A DNA stretch of 64,000 nucleotides, taken from positions 97,032-161,031 of the forward strand of contig NZ_JARVWP010000018.1 of the NCBI RefSeq assembly GCF_029846235.1, read 5' to 3'. The notes under the pieces are model-generated. The model made no database searches. It had not been told where the DNA came from and saw only the letters and a program-made list of their open reading frames with translations. Made by a program: the position numbers and the translations under genes. Below are positions 24,799 to 33,602 of this stretch, one piece after another. The DNA is from Bradyrhizobium sp. CER78. GTDB lineage: Bacteria; Pseudomonadota; Alphaproteobacteria; Rhizobiales; Xanthobacteraceae. How positions within the stretch are numbered: the stretch's first letter is position 1; every line of letters starts with the position of its first letter.

Positions 24799-25614
24799 TC
24801 AGCTCGGCCGTCGCGCGGTGACGCGCGTGACGACCGGCATTGGCATGTCCTTGGGCGGTGGTTCGCGCAGCGTCAGCTGGCCGATCACCTCGTTGCGCAG
24901 CGCGGCATCAACCTCCGGATTGCCGGACGACGGCGTCAGGACGACGCGGGTGATGTGACCTGAGCCGTCCACCCACAGCCGCACCTGGATCTGCGTCGCC
25001 ATGTTGCGCGTCTTCGGGTTGGCGCGGATCGCGGCCTCGATCTGCGAGGTGATGATGGTGGCGTACCAGCCAAAGCGGCTGCCGCCTCCGCCGCCACCGC
25101 CATAGGGGCTGCCGCCGGGCTTGCCGCCGAGATTGAACAGATCGCCGGGTCCAGTCGGCTTCGCATCGAGCGACAGCGGACCGGGCGGCTCGTCGTTCTT
25201 GGCGTCCTTGGCCGGCTCGTCCTTCTTGTCGACCGGCTTCTCTTCCTTGAACTCGGGCTCCGCCATCTTGGGCTGCTCGATCATCTTCTGCTCGGGCTGC
25301 GGCTGTGGCGGCGGAGGCGGAGGTGGCGGCGGCAGTGTCACATTGACGATAGTGAGATCGCGCACCTGGCGCGGCGGCGGCATGTCGTCGTGGCCGAGAA
25401 AGAAATAGACGATGCCGCAAAGGAACAGCGCGACCACCGCCACCACAGCGCCGTAACGCAGTAGCGCACTGCGCTCGCCCTTGCGGGCAGCCGTGCTGTT
25501 GCGGGCGGGCGCCGGCGCCGCGGCAGGTGCGGGCGCGGCGGCCGCCTCGTGATCGTCGGCCGGCGGCGTGGCGCGCGCGGCCTGTGCGTTCTGATCCCGC
25601 ATCGGCGCGTTCAT
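24799..25614 (-). CDS. TonB energy transducer (first of two)
   Basis: The 271-residue protein has a cytoplasmic N terminus (residues 1-50), one anchor (LLRYGAVVAVVALFLCGIVYFFLG), a Pro-rich region (PPPPPPPPP, QPQPEQ), a Lys/Glu/Asp linker, a Gly-rich hinge and a TonB C-terminal domain (IEAAIRANPKTRNMATQIQV, LRLWVDGSGHI-like core, EVDAALRNEVIGQL). It transmits ExbB/ExbD proton energy to an outer-membrane partner. The start overlaps the upstream unknown gene (ATGA). No receptor is encoded nearby; the porin follows 65 bases downstream. Confidence 0.92.
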   Translation of the reverse strand: MNAPMRDQNAQAARATPPADDHEAAAAPAPAAAPAPARNSTAARKGERSALLRYGAVVAVVALFLCGIVYFFLGHDDMPPPRQVRDLTIVNVTLPPPPPPPPPQPQPEQKMIEQPKMAEPEFKEEKPVDKKDEPAKDAKNDEPPGPLSLDAKPTGPGDLFNLGGKPGGSPYGGGGGGGSRFGWYATIITSQIEAAIRANPKTRNMATQIQVRLWVDGSGHITRVVLTPSSGNPEVDAALRNEVIGQLTLREPPPKDMPMPVVTRVTARRPS

Positions 25615-26180
25615 GGCGCGGCCTCCACCGAGGCGCGATCGCGCAACCTGTCATTGACGTACTGCGTGACGAAGCTGGCGAGCGCGCCGAAGTCCGTGGT
25701 CTTCAGGATGACCTTGGTGTCGGGGCTCGCTTCGATCGCGGCGTGAAAGGTCTCGATCTCGCTCAAATAGTCCACATAGGCCGACGCATCGATCGAGAGG
25801 CGGGCCCACGGGCAGCGCGAAATCGTCAGCCACAACGGATCGCCAGCGGGCTCGCGGCCGGCGACGTACCTGCGCAACGCATCGGCGAGCTTGACCAGCA
25901 GGGCCTCGCCGTGAAGCGGAAATGCCACCACCTCGCCGCGCGGCTCCTCGCGCATGTCCGCCGCGACCGGCGCCAGCGGAAGCTCCGCGCCCATACCGGC
26001 GCGGATCGACGCCTGCGACACCGGCTCGGCGCGCGTGACATCCGCGGCATCGCCGCCGTGATCGCAACCTTGATCGGACGATCGCATCATGCTGCTCAGC
26101 CACGACCGCAGCGTCCTGCGCTCGGTCAGTGGGAAGGGTGCTGGCTGGGTGATCATGGCGTCGCTTCCCGATCCGCTCAC
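25611..26180 (-). CDS. Unknown protein between exbD and tonB
   Basis: The 189-residue protein shows no signal peptide or membrane segment. A central part reads LPLHGEALLVKLADALRRYV-like helices and PLWLTISRCPWARLSIDASAYVDYL, then FHAAIEASPDTKVILKTTDF and a basic C terminus. It is not recognised. The start is taken as GTG at 26180, overlapping the exbD stop by four bases; ATG at 26156 is the alternative. Strict coupling on both sides makes it a real partner of ExbD and TonB, perhaps a cytoplasmic regulator of the motor. Confidence 0.8.
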   Translation of the reverse strand: MSGSGSDAMITQPAPFPLTERRTLRSWLSSMMRSSDQGCDHGGDAADVTRAEPVSQASIRAGMGAELPLAPVAADMREEPRGEVVAFPLHGEALLVKLADALRRYVAGREPAGDPLWLTISRCPWARLSIDASAYVDYLSEIETFHAAIEASPDTKVILKTTDFGALASFVTQYVNDRLRDRASVEAAP

Positions 26181-26581
26181 TTCACGAGCGGCTTGGTGGC
26201 GAGACCGACCTGGCTCAGGCCGATGCGGCTGAGCAGGTCGAACACATCCATCACGCTCTGGTACTGCGCCTGCGCATCGCCGCGCAGCACCACGGGAAAT
26301 TCCGGCGTCAGCGCCTTCTGCTGGACCAGCCGCTGCTCGAGCTCGGGCAGCGTGACCGGGATCGTGTCGAGGAAGATCTTGCCGTCATTGGCGACCGTGA
26401 TCGCCTTGGTGGTCTGGGTCGCAAGGCTCGGCGCCGCCGAGGCCTTCGGCAGATTGACCTTCTGCCCCTGCACGGTCGCGGTCGTCATGATGATGAAGAT
26501 CACCAGCAGCACGTAGGCGAGGTCCAACATCGGCGTGATGTTGATGTCGTCATAGGGTTTGGAATCGGCCTGGATCTGCAT
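26177..26581 (-). CDS. exbD: ExbD/TolR biopolymer transport protein
   Basis: The 134-residue protein has the ExbD layout: a short cytoplasmic N terminus, INITPMLDLAYVLLVIFIIM with the essential membrane Asp20, and a periplasmic domain with VNLPKASA and FPVVLRGDAQAQYQSVMDVFDLL. With ExbB it forms the proton-driven motor for TonB. It begins 5 bases after the ExbB-fusion stop. Length and Asp are normal. Confidence 0.96.
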   Translation of the reverse strand: MQIQADSKPYDDINITPMLDLAYVLLVIFIIMTTATVQGQKVNLPKASAAPSLATQTTKAITVANDGKIFLDTIPVTLPELEQRLVQQKALTPEFPVVLRGDAQAQYQSVMDVFDLLSRIGLSQVGLATKPLVK

Positions 26582-26586
26582 CGCCG

Positions 26587-28620
26587 TTACTCCGCGGCGA
26601 TGCGGTGTTCGACCGGGTCCGGCCGGTCGGCGGAATAGAATTCCGCCATCTTGGTCACGAACTCGTCGACGAAGACCTGAATGTCGTTGGTCAGGTCCTT
26701 GATCCGGGAGATCAGGTAGTTGTAGCCGAACAGCGCCGGGATCGCGACGCCGAGACCGGCGACGGTCGCCACCAGCGCCGCGGCGATGCCGGGCGCGATC
26801 GCGTTGACGTTGACGTCACCGCTCGCCGCGATCGCCGCGAAGGTGATCATGACGCCGACCACGGTGCCGAGCAGACCGAGGAACGGTCCGCCGGAGATCG
26901 CGATGGTCAGCACCACCATCAGGCGGTTGAGCCGCTGCATCTCCTTGACGACGCCGCTATCGAGCGCCGCGCGGATCGCCGCGATCGAGACTGCCGACAG
27001 CACCGGAGCACGCTGCGAGTTGCTGAAGCGATGACGGATCTCCGCTGCGCCGATGTGGTAGATGCGGTAGAGCGAGGACGAACGCATCATCTTGGCGTCG
27101 GCCTCGGTGAGGCGTCCGCCCAGCGTCGAGACGTCGTCGGCATCGCCGCGATCCAGCATGGTGAGATCGGCGGCGATCTCGCGGAAGCCCTTCATGAACT
27201 GGGCGTTCGCCCTGGCCTGCTTGTTGAGATACGAGGCCTTGTCGATCATCACCACCCAGCTGATCGCGGCCATGATCAAGAGAATGCCGATCACCACCCA
27301 GCCGTCGAGCGTCACCGACTTCAGGATCACCGCGAAGTAGCCGGACAGCCAGCTTGCCGTCTCTTCATCGACGCTGAAGGCCATCAGCTTGGCCTGGTCG
27401 GGGCCCTGCCCGATCGCCATCACCTTGATGAGCCCGGCGGGACGCGCGACCTTGCTGATCTGCACCTCGTCGATGTCGCCGACAAAGCCGGCCATGGCAG
27501 CAGCGGGCGCCGGTGCCGGCGTTGCCCCCGCATCCGGCGTCGCCGCGGGCGCGGCGCCACCGTCCGCAGCCGACGCATCAGGGGGCACTGACGGTGTTGC
27601 TGCGGACGGGGCCGTCGCAGGCGCGATCGGAGAAGCGGAGGTCGACGAATCCCCTCCGATCAGGCCAACAGTATTGAGAGCCGGCAGGCTCGCGCTGAGC
27701 GCGGCATAGGATGCGCCGTCGAGATAGAGCGTGACCTGGCCGTTTGCCGCAACGACGGCGACATGATGCCAGCCGCCGGCCGCGACCGGTGCGCCAGCAG
27801 TCGAGCGCTGCACGGCGCCCGCTTTGGTGACTTCAACGAACGGGCTGCCATTATCGACACCGATCACCAGCGCGTTGGCACCATCACGCCGGCTGAACAG
27901 CGCAGCGTTCGGCTGCAGCGCGGCCGGCTTGATCCAGGCCGACCAGGTCAGCGCGGCGCCATCGGGCGATGCGAGCGACGGCGAGGCCGGCACGGTCACC
28001 GGCGCGCGGCCGTCGAGCCGCAGTCCGGTTCCGATCAGCGAGCCATCCGCCGGCTGGCCGACGCTCTGCGCGTTGTTGGCCCAAACCGAGGAATCGATCG
28101 CCGGCGTGCCGCGCTCGTTGAAGTGATAGACCGTCAGGGTGTCCGGATCGTAGGTTCCCTTGGGGTCGCTGGTCGCGAGCGCTTTCTTGTTGCCGTAATA
28201 GAGCCAGATGTCGGTCCGTGCGCCCGGCGCGATGTTCGGCACCGCAACCCAGACCAGACCTTCGCCAAGCAAGGAGTCGAACTTCTCGATGTGATGCTTC
28301 AGCGGCGTCTTGTCGTCACCGGCGACGAAGCGCAGATCGCTGCCGTCGTCCTTTGCCGCGCTGAAGCGGAAATTGCCGACATGCAGCCGCACCAGCACCG
28401 GCGTCGCCCCGATCGGATCGGTGACGTTGGCGCCCGATGCGCTGACGTCGACCGTGATCTTCTTGCGCAGCGACCATTCGTCGTTCCACCAGGCATTTGC
28501 CGGTGCGAGCGTCGTCAGCAGGGCGACGAGCCCAAACAACAATGCCGTCGCGACGTTCGCAATACCTCGGCACAGCGCCGGCCGGCGCGTGCGTCGCTCG
28601 AGAGAGAGACCCATCCCCAT
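26587..28620 (-). CDS. DUF2341-LamG-ExbB/TolQ fusion protein
   Basis: The 677-residue protein has a signal peptide (ending PANAWW), a DUF2341 domain (WNDEWSLRKKITVDV, IWLYYGNKKA; residues 45-155), a LamG/concanavalin-like domain (YHFNERGTPAIDSS, GWHHVAVVAANGQVTLYLDG; about 155-290), an Ala/Pro linker (about 300-370) and a C-terminal MotA/TolQ/ExbB domain with three membrane helices (DGWVVIGILLIMAAISWVVM; GGPFLGLLGTVVGVMITFAA; LVATVAGLGVAIPALFGYNYL). ExbB is normally ~240 residues with no periplasmic domain, so the motor stator here carries a lectin-like sensor in the periplasm. The start overlaps the TpsB stop by one base. Function is inferred; a ligand-responsive motor is plausible. Confidence 0.92.
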   Translation of the reverse strand: MGMGLSLERRTRRPALCRGIANVATALLFGLVALLTTLAPANAWWNDEWSLRKKITVDVSASGANVTDPIGATPVLVRLHVGNFRFSAAKDDGSDLRFVAGDDKTPLKHHIEKFDSLLGEGLVWVAVPNIAPGARTDIWLYYGNKKALATSDPKGTYDPDTLTVYHFNERGTPAIDSSVWANNAQSVGQPADGSLIGTGLRLDGRAPVTVPASPSLASPDGAALTWSAWIKPAALQPNAALFSRRDGANALVIGVDNGSPFVEVTKAGAVQRSTAGAPVAAGGWHHVAVVAANGQVTLYLDGASYAALSASLPALNTVGLIGGDSSTSASPIAPATAPSAATPSVPPDASAADGGAAPAATPDAGATPAPAPAAAMAGFVGDIDEVQISKVARPAGLIKVMAIGQGPDQAKLMAFSVDEETASWLSGYFAVILKSVTLDGWVVIGILLIMAAISWVVMIDKASYLNKQARANAQFMKGFREIAADLTMLDRGDADDVSTLGGRLTEADAKMMRSSSLYRIYHIGAAEIRHRFSNSQRAPVLSAVSIAAIRAALDSGVVKEMQRLNRLMVVLTIAISGGPFLGLLGTVVGVMITFAAIAASGDVNVNAIAPGIAAALVATVAGLGVAIPALFGYNYLISRIKDLTNDIQVFVDEFVTKMAEFYSADRPDPVEHRIAAE

Positions 28621-30386
28621 CAGAATTCACCCCAGATTCGGAAGTTCACGCGCGGACTGTTGGCGTGCGTGTATGCTTGAGTAACGCCCGGCACCGAAAA
28701 CGCGACCATGCCGTTGAAATATTCGAGCGTCTTGAATCGCGTGCCGACGCCGTAGCTCCATGCGACGAATGACGACTCCTGTCCCGGAAGCGGCTGCTGG
28801 ATCGACGCGTACCCGCCGTCCATGAACGTGAAGAAGCGCCAGTCGTTGAACGTGACGAAGCGCGGCTTGCCGTCGCCGGTTTCGCTCTTGAGCTCGCCTT
28901 GCAGCATGCTGCCGACATTGGGCGTGCGCAGCTCGAAATTGGCGACCGCACCGTTGTCGCCGAGCACCTCGGACTCGAGGTAGCCGCGAACGGTATCGAG
29001 ACCGCCGAGGCTGAACTGCTCGCTCGAGACCAGCGGACCGTCGGCGATCTGCCCCTGCACCTTGCCGTAGAGCTGGAAACCTTCCGGCAGCTCCTGGGTA
29101 TGCGAGACGTCCATGTTGAAATGGGTGAAGCTCGGCGAAGCCTTGAAGCGCTTCGCGTCGAACTCGTCCCACGGGCTGCTCAGTGTCCGGATGTTGTAGG
29201 TGATGCCGGCATTGAACTGGGTCGTGAACTTCTCGTCCTGGAACGTCGCCCCATAGCTCGCGACGACAGGATAATAAGTGACCGGCGACGAGAAGCCGTC
29301 GGTGCCGAGCTTCACGGTCTGGTCGAAATGCTTGTAGTCCATGCCGACCGACAACGTATGGAACAGGCCTTCGCGCGTCGGCAGGGTGATCACGGCCCGC
29401 TCGCCGATGATCATGCCGGGACCGACCACGTTGGTGCCGCCGATCGTCGCGACATTGCTGTTCGACTTCACGCTATAGAACAGCAGATTGAGCCAGTCGG
29501 CGTTCGGGATCCGCGCCATATAGGAGCCGGAGAACACCTCGGCATCGCTCGGACGTTCCGGCGCGACCTGATAGGTGAAGCTCAGGGAATGGCTGAGCTG
29601 CCACAGATTGTCGTAATGTACGGTGGCGGAGACGCGGCTCGCCGTGGTCGACGGCGATTGCCGGTTGTTGGCCTCGAGGCTGGCGTGGAACGGCGCCTTG
29701 TCCTCGACATTGAGGTCGACGTCGACGGTGCCCGGCGCCACGCCGGCACGCAGCGCCGGGGTGACGCGGCGATCCGGCCACTGGTTGAGCGACACGATGT
29801 CCTTGGTGACATCGGTGAAATTCGGAACGCTGCCTTCCTTCAACGAAGGCGCACTGTCCTTGATCCGGTCGAGATCGAAATAGCGCGAGTTCTTCACCCG
29901 CAGCCGCCCGACCTTCAGTTCGGTCACCTTGAGGGTGACCACGCCGCCAGTCACGTTCTGCTGCGGGACCGCGACGCTGACGGTCTGGAAACCCTTGTCG
30001 TGATACGCCTTCTCCAGCGCGGCCCGCGCCTTCTCGACGTCTTCCGAAGTCTTGCCCGGACCGAGGAACGGGTAGATCGCCTCCTCGATCTCGACCTGCG
30101 GCAGCTTTTCGGCGCCCTGTACGGCGAAGTCATCGATGTCGAAGCGCTGCGGCGGCGCCGACGGCTTTTGCGCCGGCGCGTTCGCCTGAGCCGGCTGCTT
30201 GCCCGCTGCCGGCGCGGCAGCCGCAGAATCCTTCGCTGCAGAATCCTTCGCTGCTGCCTTTGCCGCATGCGCCGGAGCGACGGCTGTTACGGAGCCAGCT
30301 ACGGTGAGTGCCGCAGCCGACACAAGCAACCCGACCCGACACCGCGGACGATGCCCAGAAACCCAATGATGTCTTCGACTACGCAC
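28620..30386 (-). CDS. TpsB/FhaC-type two-partner secretion transporter
   Basis: The predicted 588-residue protein has a signal peptide (GLLVSAAALTVAGSVTAVAPAHA), a Lys/Ala/Pro linker, POTRA-like domains (FDIDDFAVQGAEKLPQVEIE; GVVTLKVTELKVGRLRVKNSRYF) and a C-terminal 16-strand ShlB/FhaC barrel with SLGGLDTVRGYLESEVLGD and a terminal aromatic (NFRIWGEF). TpsB proteins export large TpsA exoproteins across the outer membrane. No TpsA with a TPS domain is in the window. Start is uncertain: GTG at 30386 is preferred near the signal peptide; the frame extends to TTG at 30479. The coupling to ExbB is unusual because TpsB is normally energy-independent. Confidence 0.9.
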   Translation of the reverse strand: MRSRRHHWVSGHRPRCRVGLLVSAAALTVAGSVTAVAPAHAAKAAAKDSAAKDSAAAAPAAGKQPAQANAPAQKPSAPPQRFDIDDFAVQGAEKLPQVEIEEAIYPFLGPGKTSEDVEKARAALEKAYHDKGFQTVSVAVPQQNVTGGVVTLKVTELKVGRLRVKNSRYFDLDRIKDSAPSLKEGSVPNFTDVTKDIVSLNQWPDRRVTPALRAGVAPGTVDVDLNVEDKAPFHASLEANNRQSPSTTASRVSATVHYDNLWQLSHSLSFTYQVAPERPSDAEVFSGSYMARIPNADWLNLLFYSVKSNSNVATIGGTNVVGPGMIIGERAVITLPTREGLFHTLSVGMDYKHFDQTVKLGTDGFSSPVTYYPVVASYGATFQDEKFTTQFNAGITYNIRTLSSPWDEFDAKRFKASPSFTHFNMDVSHTQELPEGFQLYGKVQGQIADGPLVSSEQFSLGGLDTVRGYLESEVLGDNGAVANFELRTPNVGSMLQGELKSETGDGKPRFVTFNDWRFFTFMDGGYASIQQPLPGQESSFVAWSYGVGTRFKTLEYFNGMVAFSVPGVTQAYTHANSPRVNFRIWGEF

Positions 30387-30610
30387 AGACGTCCCACTTA
30401 GTTCGCGCAGACGCGCGCCATCGCGACGGGAAGGCCGCGATGACGACGCCTTACTCAGAAGACGTCTGGGCGAATGCAAACCCGCAAAAGAATCTGCGGC
30501 ATCGCGGAATAAATTTTTGGTTTGTTAGGAAGTCGGGCGGCGCGGCGTCGATTCGTTCGATTGGAGCCCCGTTCCGATTGCAGCGAACGGCGTGCCGGTC
30601 TTTTCTTGTC

Positions 30611-30676
30611 GCGTTTTCTTCATGCGAACCGGCACCCATCCCGCATCAAGTGCGGACAGGCTTGGTTCGAAAACGC
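30611..30676. repeat. Dispersed GCGTTTTC...GAAAACGC intergenic repeat, copy 3 (long form)
   Basis: It has the same ends (GCGTTTTCTTCATGCGAACC and TTGGTTCGAAAACGC) but a 22-base longer centre containing GCATCAAGTGCGGACAGG. It lies between the TpsB start and the FecR-like stop, so it could lower read-through or protect RNA ends. Confidence 0.8.
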
Positions 30677-30683
30677 TCTTTGG

Positions 30684-31667
30684 TCAGCTCATCAGCACCA
30701 CACCGCCAGGCAGCGATGTGATCCGCGCGCCGAACAGCTGCTCGACCTGGGCGACGAAATTGTCGAGCTTGTCGACCTGGAATGTGCCGTTGACGAGCCG
30801 GCGCTTCAGTTCCGCATTGGTGATGATGATCTTTCCGGCGCGGTACCGATTCACCTCGTCGACGACGCTCGCCAGCGGCCGGTCGCGGAAGATCAACAAT
30901 CCGGCCTGCCAGGCCGCCACCTGCTTGGCATCGACCGGAAGCGATGCCTGCAAGCCCGCGCGCGAGTAGCTGACCTGTTCGGCCTTGCGGAGCTGCACGG
31001 AGTGGCCGTCCTGCTCGACGGTGACGATGCCGTCGAGGCACGTCACCGAAACGACGCCATCGAGGCAGCGCGCGTTGAAATCGGCCTGCAGCGCGCTGAT
31101 GCGTCCGTCCCGCGCCAGCATCACCAGCGGCGTCGACGACGACCTTCGCGCGACCACCGAGGCCTCGCCCGAAATCAGCTCGACCCGCGTCTCGTTCGGC
31201 GCGGTTCGCAGCGCCAGGCTGGTCTGGGTGTTCAATTCAACCGAAATGTCGGGCGCCAGCATCACCTTGCGCTGCTCGCCCTTTCCGGTCCGGTAATCGG
31301 CCGAGAGTTCGTCGATCGACGGCCACATGTCGAGTGGCGGACGGATCATCATGTAGCCGGCCGCAGCGGCAATCGCGCCACCGAGCACGATGCGGCGCGT
31401 CAACAGACGTGACGACCGGGGCGGCAACGCCGTGACCGAGGCGGTTGCTGCCTGATCTTCGGCAAGCTCCTTTGCCGCGACGCCGGCGGTGCGAAACAGC
31501 CGGACCGCCGTCCTGAACGCATCCTCATGGTCAGGGCTTTGCGCGCGCCAGCGTTGCAACGCGTCGAGGTCGGCGCGGGTCGGCGCACCGGCTTTCAGCC
31601 GAACAACCCAGTCAAGCGCCTCATCCAGCAACGGATGGGGCCCGGAAGTGCGGGTCGGCTCGGTCAC
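30684..31667 (-). CDS. FecR-like anti-sigma factor / sensor
   Basis: The predicted 327-residue protein has a cytoplasmic DUF4880-type N terminus (LLDEALDWVVRLKAGAPTRADLDALQRW; LRAQSPDHEDAFRTA), one membrane helix (RIVLGGAIAAAAGYMMI), a FecR domain (DYRTGKGEQRKVMLA, VELNTQTSLAL) and a C-terminal STN-like part (NRYRAGKIIITNAELKRRLVNG). FecR proteins relay a periplasmic signal to an ECF sigma factor. The start is taken as GTG at 31667; the frame continues to 31952 without homology. The cognate sigma gene is upstream. Confidence 0.88.
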   Translation of the reverse strand: MTEPTRTSGPHPLLDEALDWVVRLKAGAPTRADLDALQRWRAQSPDHEDAFRTAVRLFRTAGVAAKELAEDQAATASVTALPPRSSRLLTRRIVLGGAIAAAAGYMMIRPPLDMWPSIDELSADYRTGKGEQRKVMLAPDISVELNTQTSLALRTAPNETRVELISGEASVVARRSSSTPLVMLARDGRISALQADFNARCLDGVVSVTCLDGIVTVEQDGHSVQLRKAEQVSYSRAGLQASLPVDAKQVAAWQAGLLIFRDRPLASVVDEVNRYRAGKIIITNAELKRRLVNGTFQVDKLDNFVAQVEQLFGARITSLPGGVVLMS

Positions 31668-32129
31668 GACGGATCGCTCATCACCCTGCTCGCCAAACCT
31701 CAACCTCCACGCGTCGAGCACATAGCGAAGGTCGCTATATAGACGATTCCGACGGCAGCAGGGCACCGCAATCGGCCGTTGCGCACAACGCAGGCAGAAA
31801 CATCCGGCAATCGCAGTTCGCGCGGCATCGCGCACGACATGGCAGCGCGGCGACTGCCTGACGGACCGATTGGGCCTGAACCTGTTTTCAAGCGGCTCAA
31901 CACTTCCAGCGAACCTTTCCCAGGCACCCAAACGGTCCTTATGCGATCGCACTCTACTCTATAGACGACGGAAAGCCTGCTATCCCGCAGAACAAAGGTT
32001 GGAAATCCTGCAGCTTGTGACCCCTGATTTCAGGTCAAGCGATTGCGGTCGTTGGAAATAGTTCCGCGCAACAAATTTCGACGGCGCGCTGCGCGTTGAC
32101 TGCGCGCGTCACGGCCGCGGCGATTTCGA
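31668..32129. other. Intergenic region between sigma and FecR-like genes
   Basis: These 462 bases hold no convincing gene on either strand; open frames are short and overlap chance antisense. No hairpin, tRNA or clear sigma-70 box was singled out. The gap is unusually long for a fecI-fecR pair, so a separate promoter or small RNA is possible. Confidence 0.45.
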
Positions 32130-32672
32130 TCACGAACGGGGACGAGGACCGCCGAGACGACGGATCAAAGTATAGTCGAGGCAATGGGCGCAATGGCTCA
32201 GCGCCAACTTCAAATCGCTTTCCACCGTTCGCACGCTGACACCGAGGCGGGTCGCCACATCGTGCGGCGTCCGTCCCTCGATCGTAATACTATAAAGTAC
32301 ATCGCGCGGCCGCTCCGGCAATTCGGCCAACGCCCGCTTGAAGGCATCAATATCGGATCGCGCCTCGACGATTCTCGCCGGGCTTGGTCCGTCGTCACTC
32401 ACATCAAGCAATGAATCGATTTCGGCCGCGCTGACGCGGAGATTCTGCGCCTTCTGGCGATCCCGCGCGATGTTGATCGCGATGCGGAATATATAGTCGG
32501 CGGGGCTGCGGATCGGCACGGCGTCCGTGACCCGCTCCAGCCGCAGGAATGTCTCGTGCAGGGCCTCGTATGCGAAGTCCGACGATCCTAAACGGCGGGT
32601 CAATCTCTTGACGAGGCCGTCGTAATTGTCTGCCAGCTGGCCCCGCAGCCGCACTCGATTGATTTCAGCCAC
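32130..32672 (-). CDS. ECF RNA polymerase sigma factor (FecI-like)
   Basis: The predicted 180-residue protein has sigma region 2 (LADNYDGLVKRLTRRLGSSD, YEALHETFLRLE, YIFRIAINIARDRQ) and region 4 (LAELPERPRDVLYSITIEGRTP, VATRLGVSVRTVESDLKLAL). The length and lack of region 3 mark an ECF sigma. GTG at 32672 is chosen because GGGAGG lies 9 bases upstream and homology starts there. It should direct transcription of this locus under control of the FecR-like protein encoded next. Confidence 0.93.
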   Translation of the reverse strand: MAEINRVRLRGQLADNYDGLVKRLTRRLGSSDFAYEALHETFLRLERVTDAVPIRSPADYIFRIAINIARDRQKAQNLRVSAAEIDSLLDVSDDGPSPARIVEARSDIDAFKRALAELPERPRDVLYSITIEGRTPHDVATRLGVSVRTVESDLKLALSHCAHCLDYTLIRRLGGPRPRS

Positions 32673-32873
32673 GTTTCGCGGCCTCCCAGACACCAGCCTG
32701 ATATCCAGATTGCATTGTTCTTGAAGCTGCCAATCTCGTAACGGCCGGGCACAACACATTTATGACGGCAACAAGTCGACACCGAACGACACGCAAGCTG
32801 GTGCACCGCGGTCACATCCAAACAATGAACCGGCGCTCTTTGATCGGCAGGCCGACGGTGCCGCGCGATCCGA

Positions 32874-33602
32874 TCAGGCCGGGTCGAACACCAGGGTGAT
32901 CTGGATATTCAGCCGGTCGGGCAGCGCCGACGGGATCGACGGCAGCGGCTGCGCCCGCCGGATCGCGTCGACGGCCGCCTTGTCGAGCACGGCCTGTCCC
33001 GAACTGGTCTTGACCCAGACTTCAAGCAGGGTGCCGTCCCGCTGCATGGAGAACAGCGTCTCGACCGCCCCGTGCAGCCGCCCGAGCCGCGCCGCATTCG
33101 GATAGCGCTGGTAGCGCGCCACGTGACGAAGCAGCGTCTGCTGAAACTTCACCGCAACACTGTTGGGCGGCGCATCGGCAGGCGACGGCGTCGGACGCAG
33201 GCTCGGCACGGCCGGCTCCGCCGGCATCGGCTCCCGCGCCGGGGCCGCGGTCAGGTTGTCGATCGGCGGATCGGAGCTCTCCAGCGACACCTCGGTCCGG
33301 CTTGCGAGCGTCGCGGTTTGCGGCTGCGACACCGGCGCAACCGGGATCGGCGCAGGCGACGGGCTCGGCAGCAGCCGGACCTGGACGATCGAGCTCTGCT
33401 CCCGGCTTGCCGGTCCGGCCGGCGGTTGCAACCGGATCCAGTAGATTCCCCCGACGAACAACAGCGTCGCGATGGCCGGCACCAGCAGCAGGCGCAGGAT
33501 CTCGCCCGAAGTCCATGCGCTCGGATCCTCGGGATGGAACAGCAGCGTCATCGGCCTCATGCCGCGCGCGCCGCCGGGTCCGCTGGTGTCGTTGGCGCTC
33601 AT
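32874..33602 (-). CDS. TonB energy transducer (second of two)
   Basis: The predicted 242-residue protein has one N-terminal anchor (ILRLLLVPAIATLLFVGGIYW), a Pro/Ser/Ala-rich periplasmic region (SPSPAPIPVAPVSQP; SLRPTPSPADAPPNS) and a canonical TonB C-terminal domain (RHVARYQRYPNAARLGRLHGA; VKTSSGQAVLDKAAVDAIRRAQPLP). The start overlaps the STN-protein stop by four bases (ATGA). Pairing a TonB with a regulatory STN protein suggests it drives signalling rather than the downstream motor. Confidence 0.92.
   Translation of the reverse strand: MSANDTSGPGGARGMRPMTLLFHPEDPSAWTSGEILRLLLVPAIATLLFVGGIYWIRLQPPAGPASREQSSIVQVRLLPSPSPAPIPVAPVSQPQTATLASRTEVSLESSDPPIDNLTAAPAREPMPAEPAVPSLRPTPSPADAPPNSVAVKFQQTLLRHVARYQRYPNAARLGRLHGAVETLFSMQRDGTLLEVWVKTSSGQAVLDKAAVDAIRRAQPLPSIPSALPDRLNIQITLVFDPA

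Noticed and set aside
28899..30401. 500-residue plus-strand frame antisense to the TpsB gene
   Set aside because: Shadow frame; the minus strand encodes POTRA and barrel motifs.
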